DNA of 64,000 bases from Roseiarcus sp963765375 (GCA_963765375.1 CAVXVZ010000003.1:186001-250000); one strand, 5' to 3'; shown: positions 15,578 through 25,554, numbered from the stretch's first letter. Notes: generated by a model from the letters alone, not told the origin. A program made the numbers and translations.

Positions 15578-18577
15578 ATGACCCAGCCACATCGCCCGGC
15601 CGGCCCCGGCGACCATGTGTTCCTCGTCGACGGATCGTCGTTTGTTTTCCGCGCCTATTTCCAGTCGATCCGGCAGGATCAGAAATACAACTACCGCTCC
15701 GACCGGCTGCCGATGGGCGCGGTGCGCCTGTTTGCGACCAAGATCCTGCAGTTCGTCCGCGACGGCGCGGCGGGGATCAAGCCGACCCATCTCGCGATCA
15801 TCTTCGACAAGTCCGAGGATTCGTTCCGGCGCGAGATTTATCCACCCTACAAGGCCCACCGCCCCGATCCTCCCGCCGATCTCGTGCCCCAGTTTCCGCT
15901 GATGCGCGAAACTGTGCGCGCTTTCGGGATGCTACCGGTCGAACAGGACCGCTACGAGGCCGACGATCTCATCGCGACCTATGCGCGCCAGGCTCGCGAA
16001 GCAGGCGCCGATGTTCTTATCGTCTCGGCCGACAAGGACCTGATGCAGCTCATCGAGCCGGGTGTGGCGATGTACGATCCGGCTTCCGGCGATCGCGAGG
16101 AGCGGAGCTTCGGTCCGGCGGAAGTTACCGAGTATTTCGGTCTCGGGCCGGAAAAGGTCGTCGACATTCAGGCGCTCGCCGGCAATTCGACCGACAACGT
16201 CCCCGGCGCGCCCGGCATCGGCGTCAAGACCGCGGCGCAGCTCATTCTCGAATATGGCGACCTCGAAACGCTGCTTGCGCGGGCGGGCGAGATCAAGCAG
16301 CCGAAGCGCCGCGAGGCGCTGACCGACCCGCAGAACGTCGAGCGCATCCGGATCTCGAAGCAGCTGGTCACGCTGGTGCGCGACGTCGCGGTGGAGACGC
16401 CGCTCGAAGCCCTTGCGGCGCCTCAGATCGACGGCAAGCGGCTGCTCGCCTTCCTGAAGGCGATGGAGCTTACCACCCTCACCCGCCGGGTCGCCGAAAT
16501 ATGCGGCGTCGAGGCGTCCTCGGTCGAACCGGACCCTCGCTTCGTCGGCGCCGCGGCCTGGCTCAAGCGCGACGGCGGCGCGGCTTTAGCGCCGGAGCCC
16601 GAAGCCTCCGCCCCCGCCGCTGCTCCCGAAGCTGCGCCCGCGCCTTCCGCCCGCGGGGCGGTCGCGGAGACCGCGCCCGCCGACCTCGTCCGCGCTCGCG
16701 CGGCCGAGGCGCGCTCGCCGATCGACCGCTCAGCTTACGCGACCGTGCGGACGGCGGCGGAGCTCGCCGCCTGGATCGCCCGAGCGCAGGCGGAAGGCGT
16801 CGTGGCGGTGGATGCGGAGCTCTCGTCGATCGACCCGATGCGGGCCGAGCTTATCGGCGTGTCGATGGCGGTAAGGCCGGGCGAAGCCTGCTACATCCCG
16901 CTCGGGCACCGCGTCGGCGCGGACGACCTGTTCGGCGGAGGCGCGCTCGCCGAGGGGCAGATCAATGAAGCGGAGGCGTTTGCCCTCTTGAAGCCGCTGC
17001 TCGAGGCGCCAGGCGTTCTCAAGCTCGGTCACGACGTCAAGTTCGACATGGTGGCGTTTCAGCAGCGGGGGATCGCTCTTCAGCCGTTCGACGACACCTT
17101 GCTCATCTCCTATGCCCTCGACGGCGGTCTCACCGGCGACGATCACAGTCTCGACGCGCTCGGCGAGCGGACCCTCGGCCACAAGACGCTCGCGCTCAAC
17201 GAGGTCGCAGGCTCGGGCCGCAACTTCGTCGGCTTTGCGCGGGTCCCGATCGACCGGGCGTGCGAATACGCGGCCGAGAACGCCGACATTATCCTGCGCC
17301 TCTGGCGCGTCCTGAAACCGCGTCTGGCGGCGGAAGCCGTGACAAGCGTCTACGAAAGGCTCGAACGTCCGCTCGTCCAGCCGCTCGGGCGCATGGAGCG
17401 GCGAGGAATCACGATCGACCGCGACATGCTGTCGCGCCTTTCGGGCGAATTTGCCCAAGGCATGGGGCGGCTCGAGGACGAGGTGGCCAAGCTCGTCGGC
17501 GCGCCGTTCAATCTCGGCTCGCCGAAGCAGCTCGGCGATATCCTGTTCGGCCAGATGGGCCTGCCCGGCGGCAAGAAGACGGCGACCGGCGCCTGGTCGA
17601 CCACCGCCAGCGTCCTCGAAGACCTCGCCCTGGAAGGTCACGCCCTGCCGGCGCGCGTTCTCGAATGGCGGCAATTGTCGAAACTCAAGTCGACCTACAC
17701 CGACGCCCTGCCGGGCTTCGTCAATCCCGCGACCGGACGCGTGCATACGTCCTACGCGCTCGCCGCGACGACCACCGGGCGCCTGTCGTCGTCGGAGCCC
17801 AACCTGCAGAACATCCCCGTCCGCACCGAGGAGGGCCGCAGAATCCGCCGCGCCTTCATCGCGCCGAAGGGCCGCAAGCTCATCTCGGCCGACTACAGCC
17901 AGATTGAGTTGCGCCTGCTCGCTCACATCGCCGACATTCCGGCCTTGAGGCAGGCCTTTGCCGACAAGCTCGACATTCACGCCATGACCGCTTCCGAAAT
18001 GTTCGGCGTGCCCATTGCTGGCATGCCGGGGGAGATCCGCCGGCGAGCGAAGGCGATCAATTTCGGCATCATCTACGGCATCTCGGCGTTCGGCCTCGCC
18101 AACCAGCTCAGCATCGGCCGCGAGGAGGCGGGCGCCTATATCCGGAAATATTTCGAGCGCTTCCCCGGCATCCGCGATTACATGGACGCGACCAAGAAGC
18201 TGGCGCGCGCCAACGGCTTCGTCACTACGCTATTCGGCCGCAAATGCCACTATCCGCGCATCAACGCCTCAAACCCTTCGGAGCGGGCGTTCAATGAGCG
18301 CGCCGCCATCAACGCGCCGCTCCAGGGCTCGGCGGCCGACATCATCCGTCGCGCAATGACCCACATGGAGGAGGCGCTCGCCCGCGCGGGTTTGAGCGCA
18401 ATGATGCTGCTCCAAGTCCACGACGAACTGGTGTTCGAGGCGCCGGACGATGAGGTCGAGGCGACGCTGCCGGTGGTGGCCAAAGTCATGGTCGACGCGC
18501 CCGAACCCGCGGTCAAGCTGCACGTGCCGCTGCAAGTCGACGCGCGCGCCGCGCAGAACTGGGAGGAGGCGCATTAG
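15578..18577 (+). CDS. polA: DNA polymerase I
   Basis: About 999 residues with all three PolA domains. 5'-3' nuclease: VFLVDGSSFVFRAYF at the N-terminus, YEADDLIATYA and VSADKDLMQL. 3'-5' exonuclease: motif I D412-A-E414, motif II D490 in HDVKFDM, but motif III reads YAAEN (residues 564-568) where YAAED is usual. Polymerase: LISADYSQIELRLLAH, RRRAKAINFGIIYG and LLQVHDELVFEAP. It fills gaps in repair and removes RNA primers. Start may be ATG 15578 (with GAAGG close by) or the in-frame ATG 15542, which has no ribosome site. Confidence 0.95.
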   Translation: MTQPHRPAGPGDHVFLVDGSSFVFRAYFQSIRQDQKYNYRSDRLPMGAVRLFATKILQFVRDGAAGIKPTHLAIIFDKSEDSFRREIYPPYKAHRPDPPADLVPQFPLMRETVRAFGMLPVEQDRYEADDLIATYARQAREAGADVLIVSADKDLMQLIEPGVAMYDPASGDREERSFGPAEVTEYFGLGPEKVVDIQALAGNSTDNVPGAPGIGVKTAAQLILEYGDLETLLARAGEIKQPKRREALTDPQNVERIRISKQLVTLVRDVAVETPLEALAAPQIDGKRLLAFLKAMELTTLTRRVAEICGVEASSVEPDPRFVGAAAWLKRDGGAALAPEPEASAPAAAPEAAPAPSARGAVAETAPADLVRARAAEARSPIDRSAYATVRTAAELAAWIARAQAEGVVAVDAELSSIDPMRAELIGVSMAVRPGEACYIPLGHRVGADDLFGGGALAEGQINEAEAFALLKPLLEAPGVLKLGHDVKFDMVAFQQRGIALQPFDDTLLISYALDGGLTGDDHSLDALGERTLGHKTLALNEVAGSGRNFVGFARVPIDRACEYAAENADIILRLWRVLKPRLAAEAVTSVYERLERPLVQPLGRMERRGITIDRDMLSRLSGEFAQGMGRLEDEVAKLVGAPFNLGSPKQLGDILFGQMGLPGGKKTATGAWSTTASVLEDLALEGHALPARVLEWRQLSKLKSTYTDALPGFVNPATGRVHTSYALAATTTGRLSSSEPNLQNIPVRTEEGRRIRRAFIAPKGRKLISADYSQIELRLLAHIADIPALRQAFADKLDIHAMTASEMFGVPIAGMPGEIRRRAKAINFGIIYGISAFGLANQLSIGREEAGAYIRKYFERFPGIRDYMDATKKLARANGFVTTLFGRKCHYPRINASNPSERAFNERAAINAPLQGSAADIIRRAMTHMEEALARAGLSAMMLLQVHDELVFEAPDDEVEATLPVVAKVMVDAPEPAVKLHVPLQVDARAAQNWEEAH

Positions 18578-18611
18578 CGCTCCTCCGCCGCTGCATGGCC
18601 AAGACCGATCC

Positions 18612-19781
18612 ATGACCCGTATCGCCGAGCGCTACCGCGCGCTCGTTCACGACCGCCGGTTCCAGTTCGATCCGGCGCAAGCGGAGCTTGCCGGCAAGCT
18701 CGACGCGCTGAGCGCAAAGCTCAAGGACTATCGCGCCGAGCCGAAGCCGAGCGCGTTCGCAAGGCTCATGGGGCTCAAGGCCGCCGAGCCGCCGCGCGGG
18801 CTTTACATCCATGGCGCGGTCGGCCGCGGCAAGACGATGCTGATGGACATGTTCTTCGACGCCGCCCCGACGCCGCTCAAGCGCCGGGCGCATTTCCACG
18901 CCTTCATGGCCGACGTTCACGCCCGCTTGCATCAATGGCGCCAGGCGCTGAAGCGCGGCGAGGTCGCGGGCGAGGACCCGATCGCCCCGGTCGCGGCGGA
19001 GCTCGCGCGCGAGGCCTCGCTCCTGTGCTTCGACGAGTTTTCGGTCAGCGACATCGCCGACGCGATGATCCTGGCCAGATTGTTCACGGCGCTGTTCGCC
19101 GCCGGGGTGGTGGTGGCGGCGACGTCGAACGTCGCGCCGGACGATCTTTATAAGGACGGGCTCAATCGCGCCCTGTTCCTGCCCTTCATCGCGCTGGTCG
19201 AGGAGCGGCTCGACATCGTCGAGCTCGACGCGCGCACCGATTATCGGCTCGAGAAGCTGAAGCGCGCGCCGGTCTATTACTCGCCCATCGGTCCCAAGGC
19301 GGACGCCGCGTTGGATGCGGCGTTCCTGACGCTGACCGGCCATGACAGGGGCGAGCCGCTTGAAATCGAGCTTCTCGGCCGCCATCTCGACGTCCCGCAG
19401 GCGATCGACGGCGTCGCGCGGTTCGATTTCGACGCGCTGTGCCGGCGACCGCTCGGCGCGTCCGACTATCTCAAGATCGCCCAGCGCTTTCACACAATCA
19501 TCATCGACCGCATCCCCGCGCTTGCCGAAACCGAGCGCAATGAGGCCAAGCGGTTCATCATCCTCATCGACGCGCTTTACGACATGCGGGTCAAGCTGAT
19601 CGCCTCGGCGGCCGGCGAACCGAAGACGCTTTATGCCGGCGCCGACGGCGCGGAGGCGTTCGAGTTCGCCCGCACCGCCTCGCGCCTCTACGAGATGCGC
19701 TCGGCGGACTACCTCGCGCTGCCGCACGGGCGCGACAGCGGCTCGCAGGCCGGCGATCTCGGCGGCATCGCCGAGACGTGA
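18612..19781 (+). CDS. zapE: Cell division protein ZapE (AFG1-like ATPase)
   Basis: 389 residues. Walker A GAVGRGKTMLMD is near residues 70-81 after RGLYIH, Walker B LLCFDEFSVSDIADAM near 139, and ATSNVAPDDLYKDGLNR is the sensor region typical of AFG1/ZapE. ZapE binds FtsZ and acts on the division ring; mitochondrial relatives help degrade respiratory subunits. The ATG at 18612 lies 35 bases after polA, so it may share its transcript. Confidence 0.9.
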   Translation: MTRIAERYRALVHDRRFQFDPAQAELAGKLDALSAKLKDYRAEPKPSAFARLMGLKAAEPPRGLYIHGAVGRGKTMLMDMFFDAAPTPLKRRAHFHAFMADVHARLHQWRQALKRGEVAGEDPIAPVAAELAREASLLCFDEFSVSDIADAMILARLFTALFAAGVVVAATSNVAPDDLYKDGLNRALFLPFIALVEERLDIVELDARTDYRLEKLKRAPVYYSPIGPKADAALDAAFLTLTGHDRGEPLEIELLGRHLDVPQAIDGVARFDFDALCRRPLGASDYLKIAQRFHTIIIDRIPALAETERNEAKRFIILIDALYDMRVKLIASAAGEPKTLYAGADGAEAFEFARTASRLYEMRSADYLALPHGRDSGSQAGDLGGIAET

Positions 19782-20597
19782 TCAGGCCAGGCGGGGATAA
19801 CCGGCCACGACCGCGCCGCGCTCGATCTCGGCCACGCGATCATAGTCGGCCGGACTCGCCGCGCGCGCGCCCTTAAGGCCGAGCGCCGAGCGCGCTTCCG
19901 CCAGGTTCGGGTCGGCGAGCGCGGCGAACAGCGCCTCGCGCACCGCGGCGATGGCCGGAGCGCCAAGGCCGGCCGCGGCGATGAAAGGCAGGCCGGGCGA
20001 GGTCGCAGTCTCAGCGACGACAGCGACGCGGTCGAGGAGCTCGGGGCGGCCGCGGGCCAGCAGCGCGAAGCTCACGCAGTCGATCGACGCGAGGCCGGCC
20101 CGTCCATCGGCGACCGCCGCCACGCTCGCTTCGTGCGAGCCGGTAACGACGATTGCGCGAAAAAAAGGCGCCGCGCCCACGATCGGAGCGATTGCGGCGC
20201 GAAACAGATTCATGCCGGTGTTGCTGTCATGAGCGTTGAGCCCGGCCGCGGCGCCGCGAAATTCGGCCAGCGCCCGGCGCGGGTCGGTCGCGCGGCGGAT
20301 GATGAAGCTTCGATGCGAGGTCCCCTCGCAGCCGGGAAACGCATACTCGGGCGCCGCGATCAGTGCGACCGTGTCTTTGAGCCGAGTCACATAAGGATAG
20401 CCGCAGGTCTGGCCGAAGACGAGGCGCGGATCGCGCCAGTGCGCGTCGAGGTCTCCCCCCCGGGTCAGAGCCTTCGGCGCTTCGATTCCGGCCTCATCGA
20501 GCCGGGCGGAGATCGCCGCCCATAGCGCGTCGTTGGCCGCGGCGGTCCATGGGAAATCGTACATCGGCAGAACGGCGATCGGCCCCGAGCCGCTCAC
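19782..20597 (-). CDS. PhnD-like substrate-binding protein (phosphate/phosphonate ABC family)
   Basis: 271 residues resembling periplasmic PhnD-type binding proteins: IAVLPMYDFPWTAA at the N-terminus, FGQTCGYPYVTRLKD, EGTSHRSFIIRRA, GLNAHDSNTGMNLFRA and VADGRAGLASIDCVSFAL, in the family order. No signal peptide is visible, so it may be cytoplasmic or miss its export signal. I chose a GTG at 20597 that overlaps the desaturase stop as GTGA, a classic coupling; the next ATG is at 20564. No permease or ATPase lies beside it. Confidence 0.75.
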   Translation of the reverse strand: MSGSGPIAVLPMYDFPWTAAANDALWAAISARLDEAGIEAPKALTRGGDLDAHWRDPRLVFGQTCGYPYVTRLKDTVALIAAPEYAFPGCEGTSHRSFIIRRATDPRRALAEFRGAAAGLNAHDSNTGMNLFRAAIAPIVGAAPFFRAIVVTGSHEASVAAVADGRAGLASIDCVSFALLARGRPELLDRVAVVAETATSPGLPFIAAAGLGAPAIAAVREALFAALADPNLAEARSALGLKGARAASPADYDRVAEIERGAVVAGYPRLA

Positions 20598-21517
20598 GCC
20601 GCGGGTTCGCCCCAACCCGGGTGAATCGGCTGGTCGTGCGGCTTCACCAGATAGCGCCGCATGACGTCGAAATAGCCGTGATAGACGAGGCCGCCGTTGC
20701 GCTCGATCAGCGCGGCCCGATTGAGCCGATAGAATCTTGGCAGCTGATACCAGGGCGCCCGATGGCGCAGATGGTGCGCCGCATGCAGATTGTTGAACAG
20801 GAACAACGGCCCCAGAATCCAGGCGCCCTCAACGATCGCGGTCCGGCGCTCCGCTTCAGGCATGGCGCGATGTTCGGCGAACGAGCGCACCATGGCGAGG
20901 CTCGCCCCCGGATAGACGAAGCAGGCGACGTAGAGCCAAAAGGGCATCCTTGCGATGACGACGACCCAGATCAGGATCGGCGCGCACTGCAGGAGGTGGC
21001 GGCGGAGCCTCACTCGTGCGCCGGGCTTGTCGCGCCAAGCGTCTTGCGCGAGATCGCGGATGAAGCCGCCGATCAAAAGGGCGGGGCCGAGAGCGATGCG
21101 CCCGAGGAGCGTCGTCTGGGCGTGCCCGATCGCGCGCCACATCGGCCCCAAGCCGCCCCATCCGCACGCCGTCCAGTAGTAGCTTTCGGGGTCCTCGAGC
21201 GGATCGGTGAGATTCTCGTCCCGGTGATGCGCCAGATGGGTCGAGCGGTAGATGGAATAGGGGAGCCAGAGCGACAGCGGCCAGCAGCCGATCGCGTGGT
21301 TGACCGCGCGGTTGCGGGTCGGATGGCCGTGAATGGTTTCGTGCTGAAGGTTCAATTGCCAGGCGACGATCCAGGCGCCGATCGCGGTCAGCCCCCACCA
21401 CGGCAGATCGCGGTGGAAATAGGTGGCCATGAGCCACGACCCGTAGATGACAAACGCGAGCGCCGCCGTTGGCCACTCGATGTGGCGCTTCAGCGGCGGA
21501 AGTTCGACGATCTCCAC
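20594..21517 (-). CDS. Fatty acid desaturase (membrane di-iron)
   Basis: 307 residues with the three histidine clusters of the membrane desaturase/hydroxylase family: HETIHGH at about 59-65, HLAHHRDE at about 94-101 and NNLHAAHHLRH near residue 241. These bind two irons. Several hydrophobic segments lie between them. It should introduce a double bond or hydroxyl into a lipid acyl chain or related molecule at the inner membrane. It is followed by the GTGA-coupled PhnD-like gene; the link between them is unclear. Confidence 0.85.
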   Translation of the reverse strand: MEIVELPPLKRHIEWPTAALAFVIYGSWLMATYFHRDLPWWGLTAIGAWIVAWQLNLQHETIHGHPTRNRAVNHAIGCWPLSLWLPYSIYRSTHLAHHRDENLTDPLEDPESYYWTACGWGGLGPMWRAIGHAQTTLLGRIALGPALLIGGFIRDLAQDAWRDKPGARVRLRRHLLQCAPILIWVVVIARMPFWLYVACFVYPGASLAMVRSFAEHRAMPEAERRTAIVEGAWILGPLFLFNNLHAAHHLRHRAPWYQLPRFYRLNRAALIERNGGLVYHGYFDVMRRYLVKPHDQPIHPGWGEPAA

Positions 21518-21633
21518 TAGCGGCGCCCCAGCTGACGCACGGCATCACCCGGCCCCGAATCGATAATAGGCCAACTCCTGCGCCCGCAAACATTATTTTA
21601 CTATTATCCTCTAAATCTATAGACGTAGTAATG

Positions 21634-22131
21634 TCAAGCTCCCCGCGCTTCTCCATTTATGGCGGCGAGCGCGCCGGGTTCTAGCTCGCAGTACAGCAGC
21701 CGGGCGGGATCCACGGGCCCCGGAAGCGAAATGCGACCCTCGGGCGCTCGCTGGAATCCCATGCGGGCGTAGTACGGCTCGTCGCCGACCAGGATGACCA
21801 GCTTCCACCCCGCAGCCTTCGCCGCCTCGAGCGACCGCACCACCAGCGCTTCGCCGATGCCCTGGCTGCGGAACACCGGCTCGACAATCAGCGGCCCGAG
21901 CAGGAGGGCCGGCGCGCCGGCGACGACAATTGGCGTCATCGCCGAGGCGCCGACCAGGAGCGTGCCGACGCGGGCGACGAAGCTCAAGCCCGGGTCGGCG
22001 GCCGTCGTTTCGCGGATGCGGTAAGCGGTGCGGGCGAATCGGCCCGGGCCGAAGACGCGTTCATTGAGCCGTTCGATCGGCTCGGCGTCGTCGTCCGCCG
22101 CCGGCTCGAGGATGAGGGAGAGATCGGGCAT
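21634..22131 (-). CDS. GNAT-family N-acetyltransferase
   Basis: 165 residues. The acetyl-CoA-binding motif A appears as LGPLIVEPVFRSQGIGEALV, with Q/RxxGxG/A present as RSQGIGE, followed by KLVILVGDEPYYARMGFQ, typical of the YhbS-like group. Substrate unknown; cytoplasmic. The start at 22131 (ATG) fits the family. The 116 bases between it and the desaturase are unusually AT-rich and hold no clear signal. Confidence 0.85.
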   Translation of the reverse strand: MPDLSLILEPAADDDAEPIERLNERVFGPGRFARTAYRIRETTAADPGLSFVARVGTLLVGASAMTPIVVAGAPALLLGPLIVEPVFRSQGIGEALVVRSLEAAKAAGWKLVILVGDEPYYARMGFQRAPEGRISLPGPVDPARLLYCELEPGALAAINGEARGA

Positions 22132-22178
22132 CGGCGCGGATTTAGCACGTTCGTGAGCGGCCGCGACAAACCGCGGCC

Positions 22179-23642
22179 TCAGGCCCCCTCAATATTTGGA
22201 TCACGCCAGGCGCGCTCGAACGGCAGCCGCCAGGCGTGCGGCGCGATCAACTGATAGATCGACTGCGGACCCCAGCTGCCGGGCGAATAGACCTTAACCG
22301 GCGGCGGATAGTCGAGCAGCGGCGTCGACACCTCCCAGAGCCGCTCGATGCCGTCCGCCGTGCAGAACAAGGTGTGGTCGCCGCGCATCGCGTCGAGGAT
22401 GAGGCGCTCGTAAGCCTCGAGCACATCGCGGCCCATTCCCGTTTCGTGCATCGCGAATTGCAGGCTCTGTTTGTTGAGTCGCATCCCCGGACCCGGCTTC
22501 TTGCCGTAGAAGGAGAGCGACACCTTCGACTGGTCGGCGAGATCGAAGGTCAGGTGATCCGGCCCTTGCGAGCTGATGCCGGAATCGTTCGGGAACATGC
22601 TCTTTGGCGGCTCGCGGAACGCAATCGAGATGATGCGCTGGCCCTCCGCCATCCGCTTGCCCGTCCGAAGGTAGAACGGCACGCCCGCCCAGCGCCAATT
22701 GTCGATGAAACATTTGATGGCGATGAAGGTCTCGGTGTCCGATTCGGGATCGACGCCCTCCTCCTTGCGGTAACCGACGAACTGACCGCGCACGGCATGG
22801 GCGGGATCGATCGCCATGAGCGATCGGAAGACCTTGTTCTTCTCCTCGCTGATCGGCCCCGGCGCAAGCGAGGTCGGCGGCTCCATCGCCATGAATCCGA
22901 GAATCTGGAACAGGTGCGTAACCACCATGTCGCGATAGGCGCCGGTCTGCTCGTAGAAGGCGATGCGGTTGCCGATGTCGAGGGTCTCCGGCACGTCGAT
23001 CTGAACATGGTCGATGAAATTGCGGTTCCAGATCGGCTCGAACAGGCCGTTGGCGAACCGGAACGCGAGGATGTTCTGCGCCGGCTCCTTGCCGAGGAAG
23101 TGGTCGATGCGGAAAATCTGATCCTCGGCGAAGACCTTGTGCAGCGCGTCGTTGAGCGCGATCGCGGTTTCGAGATCGGTGCCGAACGGCTTTTCCATGA
23201 TGACGCGCGATCCTTTGGCGAGATCGGCCTCGGAGAGCATCTTGACCGCCGACAGCGCGGCGTTCGGCGGCACGCTCATGTAGTGGACGCGCTGAGCCTC
23301 CTCGCCGAACGCTTTCTCCGCCTTGTCGACCGCGGCTTTGAGGGTTTCGGCCCCGGCCGCGATGGGCACGTAATCGAGCGTTTCCGCGAAGGCGGGCCAT
23401 GCCTCCTTGTGCGGCTTGCGGTCGTGTCGGTCGAACGCCGCCTCGCGGGCGATCGCGCGGAAGCCTTCGACGTCGATCGCGTCGAGCGACACGCCGATGA
23501 TCCTGCATTTCGGAATGAATCCGGTCGAGCAGAGATGAAAAAGCCCCGGCAGCAGCTTCTTGTGCGCCAGATCTCCGGTCGCGCCGAACAGCACTACGAT
23601 TTGCGGAATTTTGGGGCCGACCCCGACCGGCGCCTTGGCCAT
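22179..23642 (-). CDS. zwf: Glucose-6-phosphate 1-dehydrogenase
   Basis: 487 residues. The NADP-binding motif is FGATGDLAHKKL near residues 20-31 and the catalytic signature RIDHFLGKEPAQN near residues 180-192, with FMAMEPP and YRKEEGVDP later. It oxidises glucose-6-phosphate to 6-phosphogluconolactone, feeding the Entner-Doudoroff and pentose phosphate routes and making NADPH. Start ATG 23642 has GGGTGGAG upstream; a GTG 4 codons earlier (23654) is possible. pgl and edd are not adjacent here. Confidence 0.95.
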   Translation of the reverse strand: MAKAPVGVGPKIPQIVVLFGATGDLAHKKLLPGLFHLCSTGFIPKCRIIGVSLDAIDVEGFRAIAREAAFDRHDRKPHKEAWPAFAETLDYVPIAAGAETLKAAVDKAEKAFGEEAQRVHYMSVPPNAALSAVKMLSEADLAKGSRVIMEKPFGTDLETAIALNDALHKVFAEDQIFRIDHFLGKEPAQNILAFRFANGLFEPIWNRNFIDHVQIDVPETLDIGNRIAFYEQTGAYRDMVVTHLFQILGFMAMEPPTSLAPGPISEEKNKVFRSLMAIDPAHAVRGQFVGYRKEEGVDPESDTETFIAIKCFIDNWRWAGVPFYLRTGKRMAEGQRIISIAFREPPKSMFPNDSGISSQGPDHLTFDLADQSKVSLSFYGKKPGPGMRLNKQSLQFAMHETGMGRDVLEAYERLILDAMRGDHTLFCTADGIERLWEVSTPLLDYPPPVKVYSPGSWGPQSIYQLIAPHAWRLPFERAWRDPNIEGA

Positions 23643-23736
23643 TGCGTTCTCCACCCTTCAAATCAGCGTAAGCGAGTTTCTCCGTCCCATGCGACAGAAG
23701 CGCGACAAGGCCGCATGAGCTGGCGGGCCGCCGATT

Positions 23737-24648
23737 TCACCGCCGCAGTCTCAGGCTCGCCCAGCCCTCGAGGTCGATCCGCCCGGCCAGAGTGAACCCC
23801 TGCGCCCGCCAGGACGCAAGCACGCTCGGAACATCTGCAAGAATGAGGCCGGAGACGATCGCTTCGCCCTCTGCGCCGATGACCGCGGCGAGCGAGGGCG
23901 CCATCAGCCTCAGCGGCCTCGCCAGAATGTTGGCGAAGACGACGTCATAGGGAGCGCCCTCGCGTAAAGCGCGCGCCTCGACCCCGCGCGAGCGAACCGC
24001 CCGGCACAGCGCGCCGACGCCATTCAACCGGGCGTTGGCGTTGGCGACTTCGACCGCGATGGAATCAATGTCGCCGAGCCAGACCTTGCGCTTGAGGGCC
24101 TTGGCGGCGGCGATGGCGAGCACGCCCGCGCCGCAGCCGACATCGAGGACCGCGTGCGGCCGGCGGCGCTTGAGGAGCCGGTCGAAATGCACAAGGCAGC
24201 CGCGCGTGGTGCCGTGATGGCCGGTGCCGAAGGCGAGCCCCGCCTCGATCTCGATCCCGACGTCGTTGGGGGCGACGCGGGCGCGATCGTGGCGCCCATG
24301 CACGAGAAAGCGGCCGGCGCGGACCGGCTTGAGGCCGGCGAGCGAATTCGCCACCCAGTCGCGCTTTTCCGTGAGGCCGAAGGTCGCGGAGCGCGCGGTC
24401 TCCTCGTCCGACGCGGCGGCGATCAGCGCCCGGATCGCCCCCTCGTCCGGCTCGTGGCCGAAATAGGCCTCCATGAGCCACGCCCTGCCGCCGCCGCGCC
24501 AGCGCTCCTCGGTCTCGAAGGCGGTCGAGGCGACTTCGCCCGGCTCGAAGCTCTCCGCGATGAGGTCGGCGACGGCGCGCGCGCGCCGCTCGTCGCTGAC
24601 GAGGCTGAGTTCATGCGCGGCCATGTTGGGCGGCAGACCTTCGAGCAT
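23737..24648 (-). CDS. prmA: Ribosomal protein L11 methyltransferase
   Basis: 303 residues. The SAM-binding motif VLDVGCGAGVLAIAAAK is near residue 168, preceded by the PrmA-specific GLAFGTGHHGTTRGCL and followed by VFANILARPL, the NxxxxP-like catalytic segment. It trimethylates ribosomal protein L11. The start may be 24648 (ATG, EGLPPNMAAHELSL) or the internal Met at residue 9; I kept the first. The 240 bases upstream, to the PEP-CTERM gene, are AT-rich with no gene. Confidence 0.9.
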   Translation of the reverse strand: MLEGLPPNMAAHELSLVSDERRARAVADLIAESFEPGEVASTAFETEERWRGGGRAWLMEAYFGHEPDEGAIRALIAAASDEETARSATFGLTEKRDWVANSLAGLKPVRAGRFLVHGRHDRARVAPNDVGIEIEAGLAFGTGHHGTTRGCLVHFDRLLKRRRPHAVLDVGCGAGVLAIAAAKALKRKVWLGDIDSIAVEVANANARLNGVGALCRAVRSRGVEARALREGAPYDVVFANILARPLRLMAPSLAAVIGAEGEAIVSGLILADVPSVLASWRAQGFTLAGRIDLEGWASLRLRR

Positions 24649-24891
24649 GGCGGTTGGGGCGGCCTCCGACGAAAATCAATGAAAGCGAAATCGGTCGAAT
24701 CCGCTTTCTTTTATTTTTCGGAATGAGGGTATTTCAAAGGGTTACCAGCGATTCAAAAGCTTTTTTCCGGCTGTGTCTCAGGATATACCCGATACGTCTA
24801 AGGCCATTCCTGCCTACCCATCGCGGCCGCTCCTTTTCGAAGCGGACAGAATAGCACGATTTCTGATTTTCTAAACGACGTTTCACAAAAT

Positions 24892-25554
24892 TTAGATTTC
24901 GGCGACGGCCTTTGCCGAGCCGAACCCCATGAGCAGCGCCCGCCTATTTGCAGCGAAGCCCATCAGCCCGAAGCCGAGCAGCAGCATGGCCCAGGGCGCA
25001 GGTTCGGGGATCGCCGCGCCGGGGGCCACGCCGAGGACCTCGAATTGCAGGTTTTGTTCGCCAAGACTGTTCCACGACGAGCCATCGGTAGAGGTAAAAG
25101 CGGGGACCGAAGACGATCCCTGGCCAAGCCAATTGGGGGAGTTACCGCCGGAAAGGTTGAGCACCAAGAAATAATCAGTTCCGGTTTGCAGCAGGATCGG
25201 CGATCCGCTGTTGCTCGCGTTGACAAGGGTAGCGCTTGTCGGGGGCGCGTTCAGGGTTCCGCTCGTCCACAGCGGCGAGCCGGAGAGCGACGAGTAGAGA
25301 CCCATCGAGAAAGACTGCGCCTCAACGTCAGTGTTCTCGACGAACGCGGCCACGCTGGTGAAATCAAAGTCGCTCGAAGGAGAGAACTCCTCGGCGTAGA
25401 ACGCGCCGCCAAATCCGCACTTGCAGTTCGACGCGGTGTAGTTGCTGAACACGGTCGCCGCTTGGGTCGAGCGCGCCGTCAGGGCCTGGCAAAGGCCGAC
25501 CAACGTCACGAGAACAAGAATCGCGCCAAGGGCGCTTGTTTGGGATCGTCCCAC
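24892..25554 (-). CDS. PEP-CTERM secreted protein with an odd C-terminal tail
   Basis: 220 residues with a signal peptide (SALGAILVLVTLVGL) and, near the C-terminus, IPEPAPWAMLLLGFGLMGFA followed by basic residues: the PEP-CTERM sorting signal recognised by exosortase in EPS-producing bacteria. Two Cys sit at CKC after the signal. Start GTG 25554 has GAGGAGG at ideal spacing. The last residues, FGSAKAVAEI, are not typical and match part of the UvrC C-terminus (AFGSAKAVARAG), suggesting the gene end was rebuilt from a uvrC-derived repeat. Confidence 0.8.
   Translation of the reverse strand: MGRSQTSALGAILVLVTLVGLCQALTARSTQAATVFSNYTASNCKCGFGGAFYAEEFSPSSDFDFTSVAAFVENTDVEAQSFSMGLYSSLSGSPLWTSGTLNAPPTSATLVNASNSGSPILLQTGTDYFLVLNLSGGNSPNWLGQGSSSVPAFTSTDGSSWNSLGEQNLQFEVLGVAPGAAIPEPAPWAMLLLGFGLMGFAANRRALLMGFGSAKAVAEI

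Noticed and set aside
16730..17980. 416-codon minus-strand ORF
   Set aside because: Lies wholly inside polA; Arg/Glu/His-rich and without family features, a GC-rich shadow.
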